From: Stutzerimonas kunmingensis
Lineage (GTDB): Bacteria; Pseudomonadota; Gammaproteobacteria; Pseudomonadales; Pseudomonadaceae
NCBI RefSeq assembly: GCF_002929225.1
Contig: NZ_PISM01000014.1
Coordinates: forward strand, 434,001 to 498,000
DNA: 64,000 nucleotides
Direction: 5' to 3'
Shown: positions 25,035 to 31,832 of the stretch, piece after piece
How positions within the stretch are numbered: the first letter of the stretch is position 1
How the letters are laid out: each line of letters starts with the position of its first letter
Notes under the pieces: model-generated
Told to the model about the DNA's origin: nothing
The model's database searches: none
Seen by the model: only the letters and a program-made list of their open reading frames with translations
Position numbers and translations under genes: made by a program

Positions 25035-25391
25035 TTATCGCGCCCTAGCCAGATATGCCTTAATGGCTAACCGGATATGGTGCGAAACAGGTGCCCCGTC
25101 ACGCTCAGAAAGCAATCTGAGATCTTCGAGCATGGCCGGGGGTAACAAGAGGCTATACGGCACCTTCTTGGCCTTTCCTGGGGCTTTCTGAACTGGCGTC
25201 ACTGGTGGTTGGGCAGACGCCAAGGGCAAAGCCCGTTGTCCCTGCGACTCAAGGGAAATCCTACGCAGCTCGATCAGCAGCGAACGCTGTCCCTCAGGCG
25301 CAAGACCTCGCATGATGGCCAAAGCATCCTTCTTGGAGTGACGACGAATCACCTGGAGAAGATGCAGGAGTTCTTTGCTGTCTGCGTTCAT
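25035..25391 (-). CDS. Satellite ribbon-helix-helix-like DNA-binding protein, copy 1
   Basis: 118 residues. The N-terminal part is helical (ELLHLLQVIRRHSKKDALAI), the middle is Pro/Ala-rich, and the C-terminal ~40 residues (VPYSLLLPPAMLEDLRLLSE then HHIRLAIKAYLAR) have the strand-helix-helix spacing of CopG/Arc-type regulators. AGG lies upstream of the ATG. An AT-rich imperfect palindrome just upstream (25393-25421) may be its own operator. Likely role: control of satellite copy number, or interference with the helper phage. The fold call is from pattern only. Confidence 0.65.
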   Translation of the reverse strand: MNADSKELLHLLQVIRRHSKKDALAIMRGLAPEGQRSLLIELRRISLESQGQRALPLASAQPPVTPVQKAPGKAKKVPYSLLLPPAMLEDLRLLSERDGAPVSHHIRLAIKAYLARAR

Positions 25392-25392
25392 A

Positions 25393-25421
25393 TAAAACCT
25401 ATATATGTTTAATATTGGTCT
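25393..25421 (-). promoter_or_regulatory. AT-rich promoter/operator of the satellite operon, copy 1
   Basis: A markedly AT-rich stretch in a GC-rich setting, imperfectly palindromic (ACCTATATATG ... AATATTGGT), immediately upstream of the RHH gene. It combines a likely -10 region with a possible autoregulatory site. The rest of the gap to 25708 contains the origin stem-loop and long hairpin. Confidence 0.5.
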
Positions 25422-25541
25422 TATAGCTATTTAGCGGCCGCAATGCAACATTTCTAACCGAACGAATAGCCGTTAGAAGCCCTGCTACGACTGGCTTTCA
25501 AGCCAAACCACAGATTATTGAGCATTTCGATGTCGGTTTAT

Positions 25542-25564
25542 CTGACGTGTTACAGGGACGTCAG
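25542..25564. other. Origin-like stem-loop of satellite copy 1
   Basis: Perfect 7-bp stem CTGACGT / ACGTCAG enclosing GTTACAGGG. GTGTTACAG (25547-25555) is identical to the loop region of the phage origin although the stems differ completely, so the nonamer is the probable sequence-specific Rep target and the stem only structural. Confidence 0.65.
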
Positions 25565-25628
25565 CGAGCACGGCGGCGCAAGAACACGCTCGCTACGCTC
25601 GTGTGTTTCATGTGCCGCCGTGCTCGCT
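25563..25628. other. Long inverted repeat of satellite copy 1
   Basis: A perfect 15-bp stem (25563-25577 with 25614-25628) whose 36-base loop contains a further short stem (ACACG ... CGTGT). No T-tract and no gene. In a ssDNA element this is a candidate packaging signal or complementary-strand origin. Confidence 0.6.
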
Positions 25629-25708
25629 CATTTTCCTGACGCGCTTCGCTTGTCCCCTACCCGCCCCCTGGGCAACAAGTTGCCCCGGCGTCAGGCAGGC
25701 CGATTGAA

Positions 25709-25945
25709 TCAAAGCTCAAGGATCGCCCTACACGCATCCTGTAAGGCTTCAAGACGCACATCGAGCATCGAACTCTCAGCGTCGAAATCAGATAGTCGAC
25801 GCCGAAGCTCCCGCAAATCAGCAACCAACTGCGGGTGCTGCTCCAGGATGAAACACACAGCGTCGAGAGGATGCCGACTAGGCGCATAGAGCTGCGCTAG
25901 CTCGACAAGATGTGACGGAATTTCTAGGGGCACAGGCTTGCGCAT
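25709..25945 (-). CDS. attP-overlapping small protein of the satellite, copy 1
   Basis: 78 residues from the ATG at 25945, which is part of the XerC-arm sequence TTATGCG; AGGG in the attP centre is the ribosome site. An ATG at 25981 would add 12 residues from the attP hairpin but is less likely. Homologous to the phage protein at 24251-24481 (shared LYAP, ILE/ILD and RELR blocks, then a coiled coil). It is the only protein kin that phage and satellite share. Function unknown. Confidence 0.75.
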   Translation of the reverse strand: MRKPVPLEIPSHLVELAQLYAPSRHPLDAVCFILEQHPQLVADLRELRRRLSDFDAESSMLDVRLEALQDACRAILEL

Positions 25946-26027
25946 AATCGGCCCTATGTTACGCGGCGCCCGGAGGCGCAATTGTCCGGGCGCCGCTCAA
26001 CATAAGGCCAGCGAGATTATGCGAAGC
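25937..26027. other. Folded attP of satellite copy 1 (satellite/satellite junction)
   Basis: Inverted dif-like sites: XerC-like arm 25937-25947 and XerC arm TTATGCGAAGC at 26017-26027, with TATGTT / AACATA halves inside. A perfect 10-bp GC stem (25965-25974 with 25985-25994) around a 10-base loop clamps the fold. More stable than the phage version but with the same outer sequences. Confidence 0.85.
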
Positions 26028-26083
26028 CACCCATGAAGATAAGGCCACATTGCCCACAGACAGGCAACGTGGCCGGTCAGCAC

Positions 26084-26428
26084 TTAGTGTTTACGTCGCT
26101 CCAGGACACACAACGTTCGAATGTCTGACCAGAACATCTCATCCGGATAGGATTGGGGATTCGAAACACTGAAGACCATAAAATGCGGGTGCGCATAGGT
26201 GCCTTCGAGTTCCAAGACAATTCCGGCGATCTGAACGCAACACCAGAGAGGCTCGCAGTCATCGTCCCAGATAAGTTCAACCAATACGGTTTTCCCCAGA
26301 AGCGAAACCGCCTCAGAGGCTGTTATCCGACATGATATTTTTTCATTCTCGGCCCGCTTTCTAGGCTTCAAGGCAGAAGCAAGAAATCCAGCAGGCACGG
26401 GGGTTTCAGTAGACTTTTCAACAGCCAT
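26084..26428 (-). CDS. Satellite protein A, copy 2
   Basis: 114 residues, identical to 24623-24967. Unknown function. Confidence 0.65.
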   Translation of the reverse strand: MAVEKSTETPVPAGFLASALKPRKRAENEKISCRITASEAVSLLGKTVLVELIWDDDCEPLWCCVQIAGIVLELEGTYAHPHFMVFSVSNPQSYPDEMFWSDIRTLCVLERRKH

Positions 26429-26495
26429 TTCGATCATCCTCCGATCGGTGTGGTTAGTCATTGCCTGGCGGTTGCCGCCGACAGGCAGTGACGAC

Positions 26496-26852
26496 TTATC
26501 GCGCCCTAGCCAGATATGCCTTAATGGCTAACCGGATATGGTGCGAAACAGGTGCCCCGTCACGCTCAGAAAGCAATCTGAGATCTTCGAGCATGGCCGG
26601 GGGTAACAAGAGGCTATACGGCACCTTCTTGGCCTTTCCTGGGGCTTTCTGAACTGGCGTCACTGGTGGTTGGGCAGACGCCAAGGGCAAAGCCCGTTGT
26701 CCCTGCGACTCAAGGGAAATCCTACGCAGCTCGATCAGCAGCGAACGCTGTCCCTCAGGCGCAAGACCTCGCATGATGGCCAAAGCATCCTTCTTGGAGT
26801 GACGACGAATCACCTGGAGAAGATGCAGGAGTTCTTTGCTGTCTGCGTTCAT
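26496..26852 (-). CDS. Satellite ribbon-helix-helix-like protein, copy 2
   Basis: 118 residues, identical to 25035-25391, with the same AT-rich upstream region (26854-26882). Confidence 0.65.
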   Translation of the reverse strand: MNADSKELLHLLQVIRRHSKKDALAIMRGLAPEGQRSLLIELRRISLESQGQRALPLASAQPPVTPVQKAPGKAKKVPYSLLLPPAMLEDLRLLSERDGAPVSHHIRLAIKAYLARAR

Positions 26853-27002
26853 ATAAAACCTATATATGTTTAATATTGGTCTTATAGCTATTTAGCGGCC
26901 GCAATGCAACATTTCTAACCGAACGAATAGCCGTTAGAAGCCCTGCTACGACTGGCTTTCAAGCCAAACCACAGATTATTGAGCATTTCGATGTCGGTTT
27001 AT

Positions 27003-27089
27003 CTGACGTGTTACAGGGACGTCAGCGAGCACGGCGGCGCAAGAACACGCTCGCTACGCTCGTGTGTTTCATGTGCCGCCGTGCTCGCT
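27003..27089. other. Origin-like stem-loop and long hairpin of satellite copy 2
   Basis: Repeats of 25542-25564 (here 27003-27025) and of the 15-bp inverted repeat (27024-27038 with 27075-27089). Confidence 0.6.
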
Positions 27090-27169
27090 CATTTTCCTGA
27101 CGCGCTTCGCTTGTCCCCTACCCGCCCCCTGGGCAACAAGTTGCCCCGGCGTCAGGCAGGCCGATTGAA

Positions 27170-27406
27170 TCAAAGCTCAAGGATCGCCCTACACGCATCC
27201 TGTAAGGCTTCAAGACGCACATCGAGCATCGAACTCTCAGCGTCGAAATCAGATAGTCGACGCCGAAGCTCCCGCAAATCAGCAACCAACTGCGGGTGCT
27301 GCTCCAGGATGAAACACACAGCGTCGAGAGGATGCCGACTAGGCGCATAGAGCTGCGCTAGCTCGACAAGATGTGACGGAATTTCTAGGGGCACAGGCTT
27401 GCGCAT
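27170..27406 (-). CDS. attP-overlapping small protein of the satellite, copy 2
   Basis: 78 residues, identical to 25709-25945, starting inside the left XerC-like arm of the last attP copy. Confidence 0.75.
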   Translation of the reverse strand: MRKPVPLEIPSHLVELAQLYAPSRHPLDAVCFILEQHPQLVADLRELRRRLSDFDAESSMLDVRLEALQDACRAILEL

Positions 27407-27488
27407 AATCGGCCCTATGTTACGCGGCGCCCGGAGGCGCAATTGTCCGGGCGCCGCTCAACATAAGGCCAGCGAGATTATGCGAAAC
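27398..27488. other. Folded attP of satellite copy 2 and right dif half
   Basis: Same hairpin as 25937-26027. The final 11 bases TTATGCGAAAC (27478-27488) are the chromosomal XerC arm. Joining them to the XerD arm and centre at 15274-15290 rebuilds the pre-insertion dif. Confidence 0.85.
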
Positions 27489-27561
27489 ACGACCTTACGC
27501 CTTAGACGTTACCCACCACCAGATCACCTCCAGCTTTTAGCCTCAATATCTCCAAAGCGCT

Positions 27562-28497
27562 TCAGCTTTCGGGTGAATCCTTTGCCTGCGCATGCTGGCT
27601 GTTCGGCTGACTAGTTTCCGCATTCCGAAACGCCGAGCGAAATTCGCTGGGTTTGAGTCCGGTCTGCTTCCGAAAGAAACGGCTGAAGTATGCCGCGTCG
27701 TCGAACCCCAGGTCGCGGGCGATCTGCTGGATGTCGAGCGTGGTATACGCCAGCTGACGTTGTGCTTCGCGAACGACTCGCTCGTTGATGATCGCAGTCG
27801 GTGATTCACCCAGACCTTCGCGGGTGGCTCGGCCCAGTGTGGCTGGCGTGATTCCCAGCGCTTCGGCGTACAGACCAAGCGGCCAATGCTGTCTGAAATG
27901 CGTGTCGACCAACTCGCGAAACTGAATCAGCAGCTGGGACCGCCTGCCATTGGCTGGGCGAGCTATCGGCACTGGCTGTTCCAGCCGGACGACATATACG
28001 AGTAACGCGAGCAACAATGCGTGCCCCGCGGCGACATTGCCGCGTTCCTGACTGTGCGCTTCCGCCTGGATCAGCTGGATCATCGGCCATATCGGCTCTT
28101 CACCGTCTGCATCCCACGGCAGCGGCACCACTGCCGGACGTTGCATCAAGGCCAGCAGGTCGCTGGACAAAATCCGCGCCATCGACTCCAGCGGTCGCTG
28201 TGCTGCCGTGATGACCGGCCCGTCGGTCTCGGGACTGTAGCGAAAGGCATGCACGGTGCGCTGCGGCAGCAGGATCAGGCACGGCGCACGGAAGCCCATG
28301 CGGCTGTTCTCCAGAGAAACTTCGCCCTCGCCACTTCGTACATAGACGATCTGCAACAGTGAGTCATGCTGATGCGGCTTGATTTCGCGCTGATGCATGT
28401 CGCCGCGTTCGTTGATCCATTCCAGATGCAACAGGTCCTGCCATACGGGCAATGCAGCCTGGCCATACAAGGCGTAGTTGGGAATGCGTTTGCTCAT
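27562..28497 (-). CDS. AraC-family transcriptional regulator
   Basis: 311 residues. An N-terminal cupin-like sensor domain (HQHDSLLQIVYVRSGEG) is followed by a C-terminal double helix-turn-helix with the AraC signature (IQQIARDLGFDDAAYFSRFF). AGGAATTC precedes the ATG. It resembles PobR-type regulators that sense aromatic acids. It is divergent from the efflux operon starting at 28663, which it probably controls. Its 3' end is only about 70 bases from the mobile array. Confidence 0.9.
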   Translation of the reverse strand: MSKRIPNYALYGQAALPVWQDLLHLEWINERGDMHQREIKPHQHDSLLQIVYVRSGEGEVSLENSRMGFRAPCLILLPQRTVHAFRYSPETDGPVITAAQRPLESMARILSSDLLALMQRPAVVPLPWDADGEEPIWPMIQLIQAEAHSQERGNVAAGHALLLALLVYVVRLEQPVPIARPANGRRSQLLIQFRELVDTHFRQHWPLGLYAEALGITPATLGRATREGLGESPTAIINERVVREAQRQLAYTTLDIQQIARDLGFDDAAYFSRFFRKQTGLKPSEFRSAFRNAETSQPNSQHAQAKDSPES

Positions 28498-28662
28498 GAA
28501 TTCCTGTCGTGGTGCCGGTGTCCGGCGCGGAAAAATGCACTAATCGTCCTAGTGGTTGTTCAGTCTGTCATACGTCTTTGACGTTAAATGTAACCATCTG
28601 TGTTGCAGCGTGACGGCCGCGCCCTCTCCCGCCTCTGGCCCACGCCCCAAAAAACGAACTCT

Positions 28663-30729
28663 ATGAATATGCCAACCTGGCACGAATGGCTGTTTTCGGC
28701 CAAGGCGCTGATTGCCGCCCTGCTTGCGCTGTACATCGCTCTGGCGATACCGCTGGAAAACCCTTACTGGGCCATGGCCTCGGTTTACGTCGTGTCGCAT
28801 CCGTTGTCCGGGACGACACGTTCGAAGGCGATCTATCGCGCGCTGGGCACGCTGCTCGGTGCAGCCGCATCGGTCGTGCTTCTGCCGACGTTCGCTCAGC
28901 AACCGGTGATGCTCAGCCTGACGATCTCGCTGTGGATCGGCGCCCTGCTCTTTCTCTCATTGCTGGACCGCTCGCCACGCAGTTACATCTTTCTACTCGC
29001 CGCCTATACGGTGCCGCTGATCAGTCTCGCTGAGGTCAATCACCCATCGACCATCTTCGATGTCGCCCTGGCGCGTTCCGAGGAGATCCTGCTCGGTATC
29101 GTCTGCGCCAGCGTGGTAAACGCCGTGCTGTTTCCCAGCCGCATCGCGCCGACCCTCGCGGCGAAGATGCACCTGCTGCTGCGCGATGGGCGCGGTGCCG
29201 TCAGCCGGATGCTCAATACCCAGCACCTGGTCGAAGCCGACCAACGTGCGCTGAATGCGCTGCTGGTGGATGTGATGGGGTTGGACGCAATGATCAGCCA
29301 TCTGAGCCACGACAGCAGCAGTCATCTCTCCACCGTCCATGCTCGCGAATTTCGCGCGCGTATGGCGATGTTGATGCCGCAGCTGATCTCCACCGCGGAC
29401 TCGCTGCACCGGCTTCAGGCTGAGCTACAGGGCTTGCTGCCGGAACTGGGGGATTACCTGCAGGAGGTGGATCGCTGGATTCAGTCCGATGCCGAGGCTG
29501 GGCACGGCGAGCATCTGCGCGAGCGCAGCCTGCAGCTGGCAGCCTGGCTGGGCGACAGCCATCCGGCGCACGCCCTGGCGATCGACAGCGGCCTGCGCCA
29601 GCTACGCGCGTTGATCGACCTGTGGCAGGACTGCCTCGACCTCTACCAGCAGTTCCATGAGGGCCATCCCGAGGCGGCACCGGCGCTGCGCTATCACGTA
29701 CAGCAACTGGTCGGCGGGCCACGCCACTATGACTACGGCCTACTGGCATTCACCGCGGCTTCGGTAGCGCTGTCGGTGTTCTGCCTGAGCATGCTGTGGT
29801 TCGTTTCCGGTTGGGAGCACGGCTATAGCGGCGTTTTCATCGCCGCGGTGGCAGGCTGTTTCTTCGCCAGTCAGGACAATCCGGCGCCGTTCATCAAGTC
29901 GTTTCTGGTCGCCACGCTGATCTCCTCCACGGCCGCCGGCATCTACCTCTTCGCGTTGCTGCCCAATGTGCACGATTTCGGCAGCCTGGCCATCCTGCTC
30001 GCCGTGCCGCTGCTGTTGCTCGGCACCCTCGCCGGTCGACCGCAACACGCCGGGACAGTGATCGTGATTGCGGTGCAGACGATCTCCAACATCACCCTTC
30101 AGGACAGCTACCGCGCCGATTTCCAGCTGTTTGCCGACATCGCTCTGTCCACTGCGCTGGGCGTGCTCTTCGCCTTCGTCTGGGCTCGCCTGACCCGGCC
30201 GTTCGGTACGCTCTGGGCTGCGCGGCGATTGGTACGCCACGGCTGGCTGAGCCTGGCGGCGCTGGCAGACCTGCGACGTTGGCGCAACGAAGCCGATGAT
30301 GCCTCGAGTTTCATCGACCGTATCGCCCAGCTGCTACCACGCCTGGCTCAGCTGGATGACGATCGTCTGGCGCTGAATGACGCCACGCGCGAGCTGCGCG
30401 TCGGTTTTCGCCTGCTGGAACTGCGTGAACTGCGGCCGGCACCCGCCATCGAGCAGAAGCTGGAGCCGGTGCTGGGCATGATCCGCGCGCATTTCCTTGC
30501 CTGCGCCACCGCGCGTAGCCAACTGCCGACACCGGAGCCCTTACACGACGCCCTCGAGGCCGCATTGCAGGATCTGCAGCGCGATGCTTCGCCCAGCGCA
30601 CACCGGGCGGCCCAGGTGGTGCACGGCTTGCGGCTGGCGCTTTTCGCCGACGCATCGGCCAGCGTGCGTGCCGCACCGGGAGGCCCGCCACCCGCAGCCG
30701 GCCTCTCCCCCGCTGGAGCGCACGCATGA
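28663..30729 (+). CDS. FUSC-family inner-membrane exporter (aromatic acid/fusaric acid type)
   Basis: 688 residues from the ATG at 28663. Two similar halves each have a membrane domain of five to six helices (about residues 10-160 and 355-510) and a cytoplasmic helical domain, the FUSC/AaeB plan. The motif NPYWAMASVYVVSHP near the start is typical. Works with the DUF1656, HlyD-type and outer-membrane proteins encoded next to export aromatic carboxylic acids or similar toxins; the substrate is not readable. Overlaps the next gene (ATGA). Confidence 0.88.
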   Translation: MNMPTWHEWLFSAKALIAALLALYIALAIPLENPYWAMASVYVVSHPLSGTTRSKAIYRALGTLLGAAASVVLLPTFAQQPVMLSLTISLWIGALLFLSLLDRSPRSYIFLLAAYTVPLISLAEVNHPSTIFDVALARSEEILLGIVCASVVNAVLFPSRIAPTLAAKMHLLLRDGRGAVSRMLNTQHLVEADQRALNALLVDVMGLDAMISHLSHDSSSHLSTVHAREFRARMAMLMPQLISTADSLHRLQAELQGLLPELGDYLQEVDRWIQSDAEAGHGEHLRERSLQLAAWLGDSHPAHALAIDSGLRQLRALIDLWQDCLDLYQQFHEGHPEAAPALRYHVQQLVGGPRHYDYGLLAFTAASVALSVFCLSMLWFVSGWEHGYSGVFIAAVAGCFFASQDNPAPFIKSFLVATLISSTAAGIYLFALLPNVHDFGSLAILLAVPLLLLGTLAGRPQHAGTVIVIAVQTISNITLQDSYRADFQLFADIALSTALGVLFAFVWARLTRPFGTLWAARRLVRHGWLSLAALADLRRWRNEADDASSFIDRIAQLLPRLAQLDDDRLALNDATRELRVGFRLLELRELRPAPAIEQKLEPVLGMIRAHFLACATARSQLPTPEPLHDALEAALQDLQRDASPSAHRAAQVVHGLRLALFADASASVRAAPGGPPPAAGLSPAGAHA

Positions 30730-30929
30730 CCGGTCACCTCGATGTGTACGGCGTCTATGTGCCGGTCCTGCTGGTTGCCATGCTGGCCGCCTATGGCATC
30801 AAGAGCCTGCTCGCCACCGTGCTGCAGCGTACAGGCTTCTACCGCTGGGTCTGGCATCCGCCGCTGTTCAACCTCGCCCTGTACATCATCGTGCTCGGGG
30901 CCCTGTTCAATCTCCTTCCCCGGATGTGA
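30726..30929 (+). CDS. DUF1656 (AaeX-like) small membrane protein
   Basis: 67 residues with two membrane helices. Such proteins lie between the FUSC exporter and the HlyD adaptor in AaeXAB-type operons. Start overlaps the exporter stop; the adaptor begins three bases after its stop. The role is unknown but tied to this pump. Confidence 0.88.
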   Translation: MTGHLDVYGVYVPVLLVAMLAAYGIKSLLATVLQRTGFYRWVWHPPLFNLALYIIVLGALFNLLPRM

Positions 30930-30932
30930 ATC

Positions 30933-31832
30933 GTGAAGAAATGGATACCCGCCGCCGGCTCGGTGCTGCTGACCCTGCTGGCGGTCGTCATCGCCGTCGT
31001 CGTCAGCCTGCACCTGTGGGACTACTACATGGAGGCACCCTGGACCCGCGACGGCCACGTGCACGCCGACATCATTCAGGTCGCACCGGATGTTTCCGGG
31101 CTGGTGACCGAACTGCACGTGCGCGACAACCAGAAGGTCAGCCGCGGCCAGGTACTGTTCGTGATCGACCGGGCACGCTTCGAACTGGCGGTCGACGAAG
31201 CCCGCGCCACAGTGCTCGAGCGCCGCGCGCAGCTGGACCAGGCGCAACGCGAAGCCAAGCGCAATCGGGTGCTGAAAGACCTGATCGCTGCGGAAACCGT
31301 GGAAATCGGCGACACCCAGGTCAAGCGCGCCGCTGCCGCCCTGGCCACGGCTGAGGCCGCCCTCGGCGTGGCGCGTCTGGATCTCGAACGCACCACCGTG
31401 CTCAGCCCGGTGGATGGCTATCTCGGCGACCAGACGATGCGCGTGGGCGATTACGTGAAAACCGGTACGCCGGTACTGTCGATCGTCGATACGAATTCAC
31501 TGCGCGTCGAAGGCTACTTCGAAGAAACCAAGCTGCACGCCATCGAGATCGGGCAGCCGGTGGACATCCACATCATGGGCGAAGCGCAGCATCTGCGTGG
31601 CCATGTGCAGAGCATCGCCGCAGGCATCGAGGATCGCGACCGTGTGCGCGGCAACTCGCTGCTGCCCAATATCGACCCGAGCTTCAACTGGGTGCGCCTG
31701 GCGCAGCGAATTCCGGTTCGCGTTGTGCTGGACGACGGCCAGCAGAGCGACATCCGCTTGGTGGTTGGCCGTACGGCGACGCTGTCCGTGCTGCCGTGGT
31801 CGCGCGACACATCGGCGACGGTCAGCCAATGA
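30933..31832 (+). CDS. HlyD-family periplasmic adaptor (AaeA/EmrA-like)
   Basis: 299 residues from a GTG at 30933. One N-terminal membrane anchor (about 9-31) is followed by a biotinyl-lipoyl half, an alpha-hairpin (RATVLERRAQLDQAQREAKR), the second lipoyl half (VDGYLGDQTMRVGDYV) and a beta-barrel domain. It bridges the inner-membrane exporter and the outer-membrane channel. Its stop overlaps the ATG of the outer-membrane gene. Confidence 0.9.
   Translation: MKKWIPAAGSVLLTLLAVVIAVVVSLHLWDYYMEAPWTRDGHVHADIIQVAPDVSGLVTELHVRDNQKVSRGQVLFVIDRARFELAVDEARATVLERRAQLDQAQREAKRNRVLKDLIAAETVEIGDTQVKRAAAALATAEAALGVARLDLERTTVLSPVDGYLGDQTMRVGDYVKTGTPVLSIVDTNSLRVEGYFEETKLHAIEIGQPVDIHIMGEAQHLRGHVQSIAAGIEDRDRVRGNSLLPNIDPSFNWVRLAQRIPVRVVLDDGQQSDIRLVVGRTATLSVLPWSRDTSATVSQ

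Larger units (their letters stand above)
24567..26027 (-). mobile_element. dif-borne ssDNA satellite, copy 1 (1461 bp)
   Basis: Bounded by element-type XerC arms and ending in its own folded attP (25937-26027). It encodes only three small proteins on the minus strand and carries an origin-like stem-loop (25542-25564) sharing GTGTTACAG with the phage origin, plus a long 15-bp inverted repeat. No Rep, coat, adsorption or assembly gene is present. It therefore looks like a satellite that borrows the phage's Rep and virion proteins and host XerC/XerD. Confidence 0.85.
26028..27488 (-). mobile_element. dif-borne ssDNA satellite, copy 2 (1461 bp)
   Basis: Identical to copy 1 as far as I can read, except that its terminal XerC arm (27478-27488) ends GAAAC instead of GAAGC; that end is the original chromosomal dif half. 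It is therefore the first element that entered the site, or the distal half of a dimer that did. Confidence 0.9.

Noticed and set aside
24567..27488. The repeated blocks as a CRISPR array or insertion sequences
   Set aside because: There are only two long identical units, not short regular repeats with spacers, and no transposase, terminal inverted repeats or target duplication; the borders are dif arms.
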